This document shows, piece after piece, positions 1 to 8,029 of a stretch of 20,135 nt of DNA. A program made the position numbers and the translations under genes. The stretch spans positions 1-20,135 of the forward strand of contig CAZMCC010000073.1 in assembly GCA_964564695.1 (NCBI GenBank). Direction: 5' to 3'. How positions within the stretch are numbered: position 1 is the stretch's first letter; each line of letters opens with the position of its first letter. A model generated the notes under the pieces. It saw only the letters and a program-made list of their open reading frames with translations, had not been told where the DNA came from and did not search any database. This stretch comes from CAZMCC01 sp964564695. Lineage in GTDB: Bacteria; Planctomycetota; Phycisphaerae; Phycisphaerales; UBA1924.

Positions 1-963
<963 letters not shown>

Positions 964-1232
964 TCAGACACGGTCTGCGTGCCGCACGACCAGGGTCAGG
1001 GCGCGACGTGCGTGGGCGACGGTCAACTCGACAACTCGCCGGCGCCCTGAACGCGGCCGGCCCACGACCGCGCTCTGAAGAAGTCTGCCGTCAGGGAGTT
1101 CGAGAGGCGGCCCGGTCAATGACCGGGCCGTTTCTGCTTTGCCACGAGTGGATCGCCCCCTTCGTGCTCCCCCTCGCGCCCTGCGCGAGTGCGTGCTCCC
1201 GGTGCTCCCGGTGTTCTCTGCGGTGAACCTCT
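964..1232. other. Intergenic stretch with hairpin and dispersed-repeat remnant
   Basis: No convincing gene is seen. The stretch holds the terminator-like hairpin at 1108-1130. Just after the 3' end of the aminotransferase it also has a degenerate copy (about 1193-1227) of the tandem CACGGAGAA-type repeat that occurs cleanly at 16777-16869. A short minus-strand reading frame above the stop at 964 may belong to the broken gene on the left. Confidence 0.4.
1108..1140 (+). terminator. Intrinsic terminator-like hairpin
   Basis: A perfect 11-base inverted repeat (CGGCCCGGTCA, one-base centre, TGACCGGGCCG) at 1108-1130 is followed on the plus strand by TTTCTGCTTT. The T-rich tail exists only in plus orientation, which would fit a plus-strand gene on the left, whereas the protein-like sequence there is on the minus strand. 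It may therefore simply be a hairpin at a gene boundary. Confidence 0.5.
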
Positions 1233-2576
1233 TCACTTCTTCGCAGGCAACCCCTTCTCCATCGCCCACTCCACCGCCTCGCAGAGCCGATCCACCTCAT
1301 CCAGCGTCGTGTACACGCTCGGCGTCACCCGCACGCCCTGAAACTCGTCGTGCTTGATCGCGACCGTCAGGATCCCGCGCGAGCCCCACAGCCAGTCGCT
1401 CAACTCCTTGCTCTCGATTCCGTCAACTTCCACCGTTCCGATCCCGCAGCTGAAGGCGGGCTTCAGGCTCGTGTGCAGCTTCACCCGCCCGCTCGGATGC
1501 GCCAGCAGACGCCCGGCCCACCGATCCCGCAAGAATCGCAGCCGCGCTTCCTTCCTCGCCCCGCCGATCGACTCGTGGAACGTCAGCGCCTCCGCGATCG
1601 CCAGCGTCGCGGCCACCGGGTGCGTCCCGATCTCCTCATACTTCCGAATATCCCCCTCGTTCTCCACGCCCGAAGCCATCAACGGCCACAACCCCTTGAT
1701 CTTCTCCCTGCGCACATACAGCATCCCCGTCCCGTGCGGCGCAAACAACCACTTGTGCAGCGACACGCCGTAGTAGTCGCATTCCAGATCACTGATCTTG
1801 TACTCGAAGTGCGCCAGCGCGTGCGCCCCGTCCACAATGACCGGTATTCCCCCGTTCTTCGTCCTCGCCATCGCCACGACGTCCTTCACCGGCAGAATCT
1901 GCCCCGTGATGTTGATGATGTGACACATCAGGATCAGGCGCGTCCTGGGGGTGATGCCCCCCTCGAACGCCCGCACGATCGCGCCGGGGTCCTCGCACGG
2001 GATCGGGATCTTGATCTGCTTGAGCACGATCCCCTCGCGCCGCTCCCGCTGCTTGAAGGTCGTCAGCATCCGCGGATAGTCCTGCGTCGTCGTCAGCACC
2101 TCATCGCCGCGTGCCAGATCATGCCCGAACTGGCAGATCTGCAGGCTCTCCGACGAGTTCCGCGTGATCGCGACCTCTTCCGCACCCACGCCCCACCGCC
2201 GTGCCAGCATCGTCCGCACCCGCTCCCGCGCCGGCTCCTGCTCCTGCCACAGCGCCACCGGCGGCGGGGCGAAGTTCGCTCGCTCCAGATGGCGCCGCTG
2301 CGTCTCCTGCACCACGAAGGGCGCGGGCGACACGCCCCCGTTGTTCAAGTTGATCACCGACCGATCCTGCGTGAACGCCCGCTGAACGACCCCCCAGAAG
2401 TCCTCATCCCGCGCGATGGCCTCCGGCTCCCCCTCCACCTCGCGCAGCCCCACAACCTCCCGGCGCGACGCCGCCCCAAGCGCCAGCCGCGGCCATCCTC
2501 CCCACCCCGCAAGCCCCCCCACCCCCGCCGCCAACGGAACCGTCATCGCCCCAAGAACCGTGCGCCGCTGCAGCAT
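1233..2576 (-). CDS. Aminotransferase class V (PLP-dependent), probable Tat-exported
   Basis: A 447-residue fold-type I PLP enzyme of the class V aminotransferase group (isopenicillin-N epimerase / cysteine desulfurase-like). The pocket is visible: VDGAH with the aspartate at about residue 249, and the SLHKWL motif whose Lys at about 275 should form the internal aldimine, followed by a glycine-rich GTGMLY. The INLNNGGVSPAP motif near residue 75 is typical of the CefD-like branch. The start is set at the ATG at 2576 because GGAGG lies about 6 bases upstream; a longer in-frame extension to 2693 has no such site. The N-terminus (LQRRTVLGAM plus a hydrophobic stretch) looks like a twin-arginine signal, so the enzyme probably acts outside the cytoplasm. 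The substrate cannot be told from sequence. It stands alone and is divergent from the methyltransferase-like gene. Confidence 0.87.
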   Translation of the reverse strand: MLQRRTVLGAMTVPLAAGVGGLAGWGGWPRLALGAASRREVVGLREVEGEPEAIARDEDFWGVVQRAFTQDRSVINLNNGGVSPAPFVVQETQRRHLERANFAPPPVALWQEQEPARERVRTMLARRWGVGAEEVAITRNSSESLQICQFGHDLARGDEVLTTTQDYPRMLTTFKQRERREGIVLKQIKIPIPCEDPGAIVRAFEGGITPRTRLILMCHIINITGQILPVKDVVAMARTKNGGIPVIVDGAHALAHFEYKISDLECDYYGVSLHKWLFAPHGTGMLYVRREKIKGLWPLMASGVENEGDIRKYEEIGTHPVAATLAIAEALTFHESIGGARKEARLRFLRDRWAGRLLAHPSGRVKLHTSLKPAFSCGIGTVEVDGIESKELSDWLWGSRGILTVAIKHDEFQGVRVTPSVYTTLDEVDRLCEAVEWAMEKGLPAKK

Positions 2577-2752
2577 GTGAGCCTCCAGTCCCGCCAGTCT
2601 ACAGCATCGCCCACGTTCGCGGCATCGCGAGCAACCCGACGACGTTCTGGCAAGGCGAGTCGGGTTGAGCCGGGAATCGGCGACTCGCGCCACGGGCGTG
2701 CGGGCAGTCCGGTTCGGCGCCCCCGGCGCCCAATTTCGATACGCTGTCCACC

Positions 2753-3274
2753 ATGCTCCCCGGCGTGCTGTGGTTGGTGTACGCGATCCCCGCCTATGTG
2801 CTCTGCATCTTCGCGTTCCGTCTGCGCTACGGCTTCTCCCCCGTCGCCGAGCGATTCCCGCCGCGCAACGCCTACGGGTGGATGGACACGCTGCTGTGCA
2901 TCACGCTCGTCGGCTACTCGGTGTGGGTGGTCCTTGGTCCGCGGCCCGGCCCATCCGGCGTCCTCAGCGTGCCCGTGGGCATCGCCGTCTGGACCGCCGG
3001 CGTCGTGTTGCGGTGGTGGGCGGTCTACGCACTCGGCGAGCATTGGCGCATCGGTCAGGACGACTCCGATGAACGGGCCGCGTTCGTCGCCACCGGGCCG
3101 TACCGCTTCATCCGCCACCCGATCAACACCGCACTCGTGCTCGTTGCGTCCGGAATGCTGTTCATCAACGGGCCCGAGCCCGGGACGGTGCTGCTGCTGG
3201 CGGTGAGCGTGGTGTACTACGCCGTGCAGGGGCGGTCCGAAGACCGACGCTGGCGTCAACGCGGGGACGCGTAG
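2753..3274 (+). CDS. ICMT/PEMT-like membrane methyltransferase family protein
   Basis: A 173-residue integral membrane protein with about four or five hydrophobic segments. The C-terminal GPYRFIRHPI motif (about residues 118-127) is the S-adenosylmethionine-binding signature of the isoprenylcysteine carboxyl methyltransferase / phospholipid methyltransferase group, and the ALGEHWRIG segment just before it also fits. Bacterial members are poorly characterised; lipid or small-molecule methylation is possible and no substrate is implied here. The C-terminus is shorter than in many relatives. The ATG at 2753 has no clear ribosome binding site, so the transcript could have a very short leader. The gene is divergent from the aminotransferase across 176 bases that contain a GGCGCCCCCGGCGCC palindrome. 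Confidence 0.78.
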   Translation: MLPGVLWLVYAIPAYVLCIFAFRLRYGFSPVAERFPPRNAYGWMDTLLCITLVGYSVWVVLGPRPGPSGVLSVPVGIAVWTAGVVLRWWAVYALGEHWRIGQDDSDERAAFVATGPYRFIRHPINTALVLVASGMLFINGPEPGTVLLLAVSVVYYAVQGRSEDRRWRQRGDA

Positions 3275-4024
3275 AGCAACCCGGTGACCCGGTGACCCGA
3301 TTGGCCTGTACAGGTATCTCGCGACCATCAGCGGGCGCCCTTACGCTGTTGGCGTACTGAGGCGGGCCGCATACGCGAAGGAACTCCTCCTTGGCGTTCT
3401 GGAAGTTGCGGGTCTCACGCCGGCAGACCGCTCGCGATTCCGATGGAGCCATTCCTGCGCCATCTCGCCCGCTGCCGTCAGCACACGCCCAGAGCCGCCG
3501 CGTCCGCGTCTCCATCTCCTCGACGTTGCGAGACATGATGGAGGAACGAGCTGAACTGGAGGCCCGCACGCGGCCCCAGCCGCGAAGGTTCCGCCCGGCG
3601 CGCCACGTTGAACTCGTGGAGATGGATCTGCGATGGGGAATCTCCGAGGAGCAGAGCGTGCAACGAGCGACGCTCAAGCGTGCCTCGACGAGGTCCGCGC
3701 CTGCCGTCCCTTTTTCATCGGTCTGCCAGATCATGGGTGGCATGCTCAAGCCGCTCGGGGCGTGAGCACGGCATTCGGGACTCACCTCGATGTCCTGGAG
3801 GATTGCACGCGTCCAATCGTCCCTCCGGGACGGCCGCGTGCGAGCCCCTGAACGAGGTGCGGCCTCTCGACGCATCACCTTCACACAACCCACGCGTGTT
3901 CTTGACGCACTTCACACGCCCGAATCCGGCGCCTGGGGTAGTTTGTCCCAACTCCGCTTCGGAATTCGGAGCCGCAAACTCGTTGCTCGATCACGGATGA
4001 ACCGCCTGCACGGAGGACTCACGG
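3275..4024. other. Long gap without an intact gene
   Basis: This 750-base stretch has no reading frame with a ribosome binding site and consistent coding character. Its only recognisable content is the frameshifted DUF4062 relic at about 3499-3800. Immediately after the upstream gene there is a short direct repeat (CGGTGACC twice) and the 10-base palindrome CCTGTACAGG at 3305-3314. A minus-strand frame spanning 3165-3893 is antisense to the relic and has no recognisable domain. Confidence 0.6.
3499..3800 (+). pseudogene. Relic of a DUF4062-domain (STAND NTPase-type) protein
   Basis: The frame from 3499 reads RVRVSISSTLRDMMEERAEL and then VEMDLRWGISEEQ (to about 3654). This matches the start of DUF4062 domains, usually VRVFISSTFRDM...ER..L...VDLRWGIT.EQ. 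After AAG at 3676-3678 the match continues only in another frame (CLDEVRACRPFFIGL from 3681), so one base appears lost at 3679-3680. The rest decays quickly after GLPDHGWHAQAA. In intact relatives this domain sits at the N-terminus of large NACHT/STAND proteins with WD40 or TPR repeats, a class that includes signalling and anti-phage proteins. Nothing of the NTPase or repeats remains here. The domain call rests on motif recall and is fairly secure; the function of the parent gene is not. Confidence 0.75.
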
Positions 4025-4360
4025 ATGAAAAGCCGGCCACTGAGCGGTCGCCTGTCGTTGATCATCTGCGACCTGTCACACAACAAGGAGATGACCGCAA
4101 CCGAGATCTGGGAAGGGCGCAAGCACGCCCCGGGTGACCTCTCCAAGACCTATCTCGCGCTGTCGTGCGGCGGCACCTACGCGGCCCTGCACGCGGGCGT
4201 CCTCGAAGGACTGATCGAGGTGACGGAGACGCCGGGCGGTCGGCGCTTCCGCCTCACACCCAAGGGAAAGCAGCTCGCGCGGACCCTCGCGCTGGAGATG
4301 AAGGCCACCGCCGAACGCGCACTCGCTGATATTCCGTGCGGGACGCCCGCACCTGCGTAA
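4025..4360 (+). CDS. Small winged-helix-like protein
   Basis: A 111-residue cytoplasmic protein. The ending RRFRLTPKGKQLARTLALEM looks like the wing and last helix of MarR/PadR-like winged-helix domains, and a helical region before it (TYAALHAGVLEGLIEV) could contain the recognition helix, so DNA binding is plausible. I cannot assign a named family. GGAGG at 4012-4016 lies 8 bases before the ATG and fixes the start. The stop is 18 bases before the next gene, which has its own AAGGAG site, so it probably heads a three-gene operon and may regulate the two membrane proteins. Confidence 0.75.
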   Translation: MKSRPLSGRLSLIICDLSHNKEMTATEIWEGRKHAPGDLSKTYLALSCGGTYAALHAGVLEGLIEVTETPGGRRFRLTPKGKQLARTLALEMKATAERALADIPCGTPAPA

Positions 4361-4378
4361 CCCCCCAAGGAGCACACC

Positions 4379-5011
4379 ATGAGGCTGTACGGCGACTTGC
4401 TCAAGCACGCACTCCGCGACGGCGGGATCATCGGCGTCGCTCGCTTCGTCGTGGGAGACAATCCCAAGGCGCTGCTGAAGTTGCTCGGCGTGCTCCTGCT
4501 GGCGGCGCTTCTGACCGGCATCGAAGCCGCGATCCGCCACACGTCGCCGTACCAGTATCTCAACGCGCTCTTTTACCCCGCGCCCCTCCTCATGATCGGC
4601 GCGCTCCACGGGCGCTTCTGGGCCGTGGCCGTGGGCGCCGTGGTCGGCCTGACCGCCGGCATTGTCGCCCACGAGAACGCGGCGTGGTACACGTACATCG
4701 CCCCCAACGTGATCCAGGCCGTCCTGTTCTGCGTCCTCGCCGAGCGCTGGACGTTCGAAGCGCAGCACCCGCTTCAGCGCTTCGCCCTGAGGGTCCTCGC
4801 GATGACGCTTGCGATCGCGCTGGCCGCGTCCATCGGCGTGCTGCTGTTCGCGCTCACCGAGCGGTATCACTACGGAACCACATCCTTCATTCCGACGCTG
4901 TACTACTTCGCCCACTGGTTCTGTGGCGACTGGAAGATAACCCTTGTCGCCCTCGCGTGCCTTTCGCTGTTGGAAGAGCACCGCAGCCAGCGCCTGTCCA
5001 CGGCGCAGTGA
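4379..5011 (+). CDS. Polytopic membrane protein, unknown function
   Basis: A 210-residue protein with about five or six hydrophobic segments: around residues 31-50, 61-96 (probably two spans), 110-122, 138-160 and 183-198. No catalytic motif is visible. The general pattern recalls small substrate-binding membrane components or other orphan planctomycete membrane proteins, but this is only a resemblance. AAGGAG sits 8 bases upstream of the ATG. Its TGA stop overlaps the GTG start of the following gene, so translation is probably coupled. Confidence 0.75.
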   Translation: MRLYGDLLKHALRDGGIIGVARFVVGDNPKALLKLLGVLLLAALLTGIEAAIRHTSPYQYLNALFYPAPLLMIGALHGRFWAVAVGAVVGLTAGIVAHENAAWYTYIAPNVIQAVLFCVLAERWTFEAQHPLQRFALRVLAMTLAIALAASIGVLLFALTERYHYGTTSFIPTLYYFAHWFCGDWKITLVALACLSLLEEHRSQRLSTAQ

Positions 5012-5574
5012 GGTGGCCCTTGACCGCCGCGTACACCCCGACAGTCACGCCGAACCACGTTGTTTCGATGGCGATGCTCTTCTCGCTCTTGACCGTCGCC
5101 GGAACGCTCGCCACCGAGAGCGTGCTGAACCGGGCCGGTCTCTCGTCGGCCAACGCAAGCTTCTGGATCGCTTCGCTGTACACGCTGCTGGTCCTCGTGC
5201 TCCATGTGCGACGCCTGCGCCCCACCGGCGTCGACGCGGTCGTGTGCGTCGCACTGATGACCGCCGGCGCGGACCTCGCGCTGACCGGCCTTCTGATCAA
5301 GCACGGCGGCGTCCTGCGTGAGGGCAACCCGGCTCTGCGATGGGTCGTCGAGCAGATCAATCTCCCCACCCTGATCGTTCTGAAAGTTGCGATCACGGTC
5401 GTCGCCTCCCTGTGGCTGCTTCGCCATCGCGACAGGCTCTGCACCGCGGGAGCCTCGTTCATCGTCGCGGTCGCGTGCGGGCTGCTGGTGTATTCGTGGG
5501 CCGGGTCGCTCCACATGCTCAACCACATCGTCCAGATTGTCACACCCCCGACCAGCCTCCCGGCGCTTCCGTGA
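5008..5574 (+). CDS. DUF5658-like membrane protein
   Basis: A 188-residue protein if it starts at the GTG at 5008, which shares bases with the upstream stop (GTGA). The internal ATGs at 5068 and 5074 are alternatives. It has about four hydrophobic segments. The stretch DLALTGLLIKHGG followed by EGNPALRW and a later LPTLIVLKVAI segment matches the pattern of DUF5658 proteins, small four-span proteins with a conserved D..LT...G..EANP motif and a lysine in the next helix. Their role is unknown. It is the third gene of the operon and ends 11 bases before the stop of the convergent PadR remnant. Confidence 0.7.
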   Translation: MRWPLTAAYTPTVTPNHVVSMAMLFSLLTVAGTLATESVLNRAGLSSANASFWIASLYTLLVLVLHVRRLRPTGVDAVVCVALMTAGADLALTGLLIKHGGVLREGNPALRWVVEQINLPTLIVLKVAITVVASLWLLRHRDRLCTAGASFIVAVACGLLVYSWAGSLHMLNHIVQIVTPPTSLPALP

Positions 5575-5584
5575 AGTGGGCCTA

Positions 5585-6073
5585 TCACATCACCTTCTCC
5601 ACCGCACTCAACCACTCCCGCCTCGACCGCAGATCCAATTCCCCGCTCGCCGTCAGCACGCCCGCGCCCGGTCCATGGCCGAAGACTTCGTCCCACGCCC
5701 GCATGCGCCGCTGCACTTCATCCAGCGCCGCCCGCGCCGCCGCGAGCCGCGCCTTGCGCTCCGACGCGCTGAGCACGCTGAGGAACCGCGCCCGCGAGCG
5801 GAGCGGGTCGTGCGCGACGGTGACCGCCTCCTCCGCCAACGGCGGCCCGACCCAGGCTCGCAGGGCGGCCACGCCTCGGGCCGTCGCTTCGTACTCGCGT
5901 CGCTCGCGCTTCCCGGTTCGCTTGGCCTTTGATCGCACGAGGCCGAGGGCCTCGAGCCGTCGGGTGAGCGGGTAGATCGCCCCGGCGCACCCCGTCGGGG
6001 TGCGGATGCAGGGAAGGGACACAGGGGGATAGAACGGCGCCAACCGGGCGTGTCGTCGCAGAGCCTCCTCCAC
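5585..6073 (-). pseudogene. PadR-type regulator truncated by a dispersed repeat
   Basis: From 5983 down to 5585 the minus strand encodes the second half of a PadR winged helix and a C-terminal helical domain. GAIYPLTRRLEALGLV is the recognition helix, and KRERREYEATARGVAALRAW covers the wing and last helix. The first two helices, normally about 30-40 residues before GAIYP, are missing. In their place the frame runs through a repeat at 5988-6106 that also occurs at 11791-11907, and the apparent start at 6073 lies inside that repeat. The repeat begins about five bases before the GAIYP codons. A protein lacking the first half of its DNA-binding domain is unlikely to work as a normal PadR. No original N-terminus is evident beyond the repeat. 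Confidence 0.72.
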
Positions 6074-6106
6074 ACCGGCTACTCACGACCAGCCCTTCGG
6101 GCTGAA
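5988..6106 (-). repeat. Dispersed palindromic repeat, copy 1
   Basis: About 119 bases related over their full length to 11791-11907. Both begin with an ACCCCGTCGGGGT palindrome, share TGTCGTCGCA(A/G)AGCCTCCTCCAC, then CCGGCTAC, and end with a second palindrome (AGCCCTTCGGGCT here, AGGCCGTCGGCCT there). Neither copy encodes a transposase, so this is a MITE-like or REP-like sequence moved in trans. This copy lies within the PadR reading frame. Confidence 0.75.
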
Positions 6107-6159
6107 GAGGCCGAACCACCATGTGCCCAGGCGAAACGCTGGTCATGATCGCACATTCC

Positions 6160-6199
6160 AAAAACAAACCCGCCGCGTAACTCCCGTACACGCGGCAGG
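6160..6199 (-). terminator. Intrinsic terminator of the sigma/anti-sigma operon
   Basis: On the minus strand, CCTGCCGCGT (6199-6190) pairs with ACGCGGCGGG (6178-6169): ten pairs including one G-U, around an 11-base loop. It is followed directly by TTTGTTTTT (6168-6160). It lies about 30 bases past the stop of the membrane regulator gene at 6228. This is the clearest intrinsic terminator in the window. Confidence 0.85.
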
Positions 6200-6227
6200 C
6201 TTGGGAGGTGTTTTCTCTTTCAGCGAT

Positions 6228-7049
6228 TCAGCGGAACGACACCCGCTCGAATCGCACATTCACGTCATCCGGGATGCACTCGGTCGACGCGCCCGGGTTG
6301 CAGCACGACATCGAGGAGCATTTCCCCGGTGCCTTCACGATGCACGCCGCGAGCTCCGCGGCCTTCGCATCGCCCAGCGGCAGCTCGTTCACCGGGCCGC
6401 GCATCCCGACCACCGTCATGCGGTGGGGCGTGCGGTTGCACGTCATCATCAGGCTCAGCGCCACCAGGTCCGAAGCCTTCGCCTCGGCCAGCGTGCTCCC
6501 CTGCTGATCCCAGTTGTGCTCGGTCCACTGCACGCACTCGACGTGCCCCGAGTCGTCCTCGAGGATCGCCAAGAGCGCCCCGCGGATCTCCGCCCCCCCC
6601 ATTGTCCCGTTCATCGATTGCGGGCCATCCTCGCCGCCCATCTCGTCAGCGACGTTCGCGAACTGCCACGGCAGCGCCGGCGGCCACGCCGCGCCCGAGC
6701 CCGCCCAGAGGTCCGCCGCCATCGGCCCAATCGCCACCGCGGCCTTGTGTGCCGGCGTCTTGGGGTCGGGCGCCTTCGCGATCGGCCCGTTGTTGTTCGT
6801 CCCACCGCGCATCGCCGTCATCAGCCCGCCCGGCACAACGATCGCCGCGATGCACGCGGCCGCCGCGGCCGTCAGCGCCACAACCCACCCGCGACCCCCA
6901 CGCCACCGGCTCTGCTGCTGCACGCGAGCGGCCGGACGAACCGGCTCACCCACCAGGCGCAGCGGCGCCGTCTGAGACGCCAAGGCCTCCATGGCCTCGA
7001 TCTCGGCCGCCATGCGGATCAGATTCTCGAGTTGGCGATCGTCAAGCAT
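6228..7049 (-). CDS. One-span membrane protein, probable anti-sigma factor
   Basis: A 273-residue protein with a cytoplasmic N-terminal part, one transmembrane segment (about residues 58-80, rich in A and V) and a C-terminal extracytoplasmic domain of about 190 residues. The far C-terminus is cysteine-rich, with six cysteines in the last ~45 residues, including CSSMSCC. Position directly after the ECF sigma gene, the topology and the short helical N-terminus (LDDRQLENLIRMAAEIEAME) suggest an anti-sigma factor, though no zinc-type HxxxCxxC motif is present. The cysteine-rich domain could sense redox state or a ligand, or be disulfide-bonded. ATG 7049 is chosen over the upstream in-frame start at 7157 because GGGAG lies just upstream and the longer form would overlap the sigma gene. 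A strong terminator follows. Confidence 0.7.
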   Translation of the reverse strand: MLDDRQLENLIRMAAEIEAMEALASQTAPLRLVGEPVRPAARVQQQSRWRGGRGWVVALTAAAAACIAAIVVPGGLMTAMRGGTNNNGPIAKAPDPKTPAHKAAVAIGPMAADLWAGSGAAWPPALPWQFANVADEMGGEDGPQSMNGTMGGAEIRGALLAILEDDSGHVECVQWTEHNWDQQGSTLAEAKASDLVALSLMMTCNRTPHRMTVVGMRGPVNELPLGDAKAAELAACIVKAPGKCSSMSCCNPGASTECIPDDVNVRFERVSFR

Positions 7050-7104
7050 GGTCACACTCCCGACGCCCCACGGCCTTGGCCACGGGGCTTCCTCCCATGC
7101 CACG

Positions 7105-7770
7105 CTATTCACCCGCGCGGGTTGTGCGCTCGGGCGCCGATGGCTTCGGAGGATCATCCGAACCCGTGAACAGCCCTAACCGCCCGCGCAATTTGTCCAG
7201 AGTCGCACGTTTGCGGGCGTGGGCCGTGCTCGGAGCCACCCCAAGAGCCACGGCCAGGTCGCGATCCGACATCCCGCGGGCGATCAGCCCGAGAACCTGC
7301 ACGTCGGCGTCGGTCATCCCCGGCATGTCCCCCCGCAGGGCCCGGCGCACCGCGTCGAGCAGCTCGGCCAGCGCCGCCTCATCCTCTACAGGCACCGCAT
7401 CGCCGCCGGCTCCCCCCACACCCTTGGACGACTGCTCGTCGAATTCCGCCGTCACCCCGGACCGCCCGAGCCGGCGCATGTGCTGGCGCCACACGTTCTG
7501 GGCCACGGCGTAGACAAAGGTGGACAGGGCGGACCGTTCCGGGTCGTACCGGCGTGCCGCGACGGCCTGCCAGACGCCGGTCCAGGTTTTTTGGGAGAGG
7601 TCCTCGGCGAGGTCGGTCCGCCCGCCGGAGCGTTCGAGAAAGTGGCGTTTGATCCACGGGCCGAGGCGCGCGTGGAACGCCTCGAAGGCCTGGCGGTCCC
7701 CCGCGGCGATCGCGCGATAGGCCGCCTGATCAGGGGATAATGCGCGGCGTTCGGGGGGCAATGGTCCCAT
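7105..7770 (-). CDS. ECF-type sigma-70 family RNA polymerase sigma factor
   Basis: A 221-residue two-domain sigma factor. The sigma-2 region is visible in FHARLGPWIKRHFLE, then the AEDLSQKTWTGVWQ segment and STFVYAVAQNVWRQHMRR (the -10 contact helix). The sigma-4 helix-turn-helix is LGLIARGMSDRDLAVALGVAPSTAHARKR split across its turn. The start at ATG 7770 gives a normal N-terminus; a GTG at 7884 would add 38 residues without sigma character, and neither has a strong ribosome binding site. It lies 55 bases before the membrane regulator on the same strand, the usual sigma then anti-sigma order, and is divergent from the DUF1573 operon. Targets are unknown; that operon is one possibility. Confidence 0.85.
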   Translation of the reverse strand: MGPLPPERRALSPDQAAYRAIAAGDRQAFEAFHARLGPWIKRHFLERSGGRTDLAEDLSQKTWTGVWQAVAARRYDPERSALSTFVYAVAQNVWRQHMRRLGRSGVTAEFDEQSSKGVGGAGGDAVPVEDEAALAELLDAVRRALRGDMPGMTDADVQVLGLIARGMSDRDLAVALGVAPSTAHARKRATLDKLRGRLGLFTGSDDPPKPSAPERTTRAGE

Positions 7771-8029
7771 AACAAGGTCAGCAGACTTCCCGACGCGGTC
7801 GAGTCGGTCGGGACGCGTCGCGAGCCGATGGACTTCGGCCGTTGCGACGCACAGGCTCCAACGGTGATCATTGCCGTCCGACACCCGAGCGCACGGCGGG
7901 CGATGGTCAAGGACACGACATTGGCGGCGGCACTCGGGCCGATCGGGCCTTTTGAGCCGTCAGATTCTGTTTTGCCCACCCCACAATCGACCCCAGCGAG
8001 CACGACACCCGAGATTGGAGATAACCGTC
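7771..8029. other. Divergent intergenic region, sigma factor / DUF1573 operon
   Basis: These 259 bases separate the start of the sigma gene from the start of the DUF1573 gene and must hold both promoters. I could not find a convincing sigma-70 -35/-10 pair in either direction. An ECF-type promoter recognised by the neighbouring sigma factor is possible but no motif is clear. GGAG at 8017-8020 serves as the DUF1573 ribosome binding site. Confidence 0.4.

Noticed and set aside
1108..1130. Possible part of a tRNA
   Set aside because: Only one stem is present; no cloverleaf, T-loop or CCA end was found around it.
1350..3206. Plus-strand frame of 618 codons over the aminotransferase
   Set aside because: Antisense to a clear PLP enzyme and reading out of frame into the methyltransferase-like gene; rich in Arg and Pro, typical of a shadow frame.
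3165..3893. Minus-strand frame of 242 codons over the 3275-4024 gap
   Set aside because: No domain recognised, while the opposite strand carries a clear DUF4062 relic.
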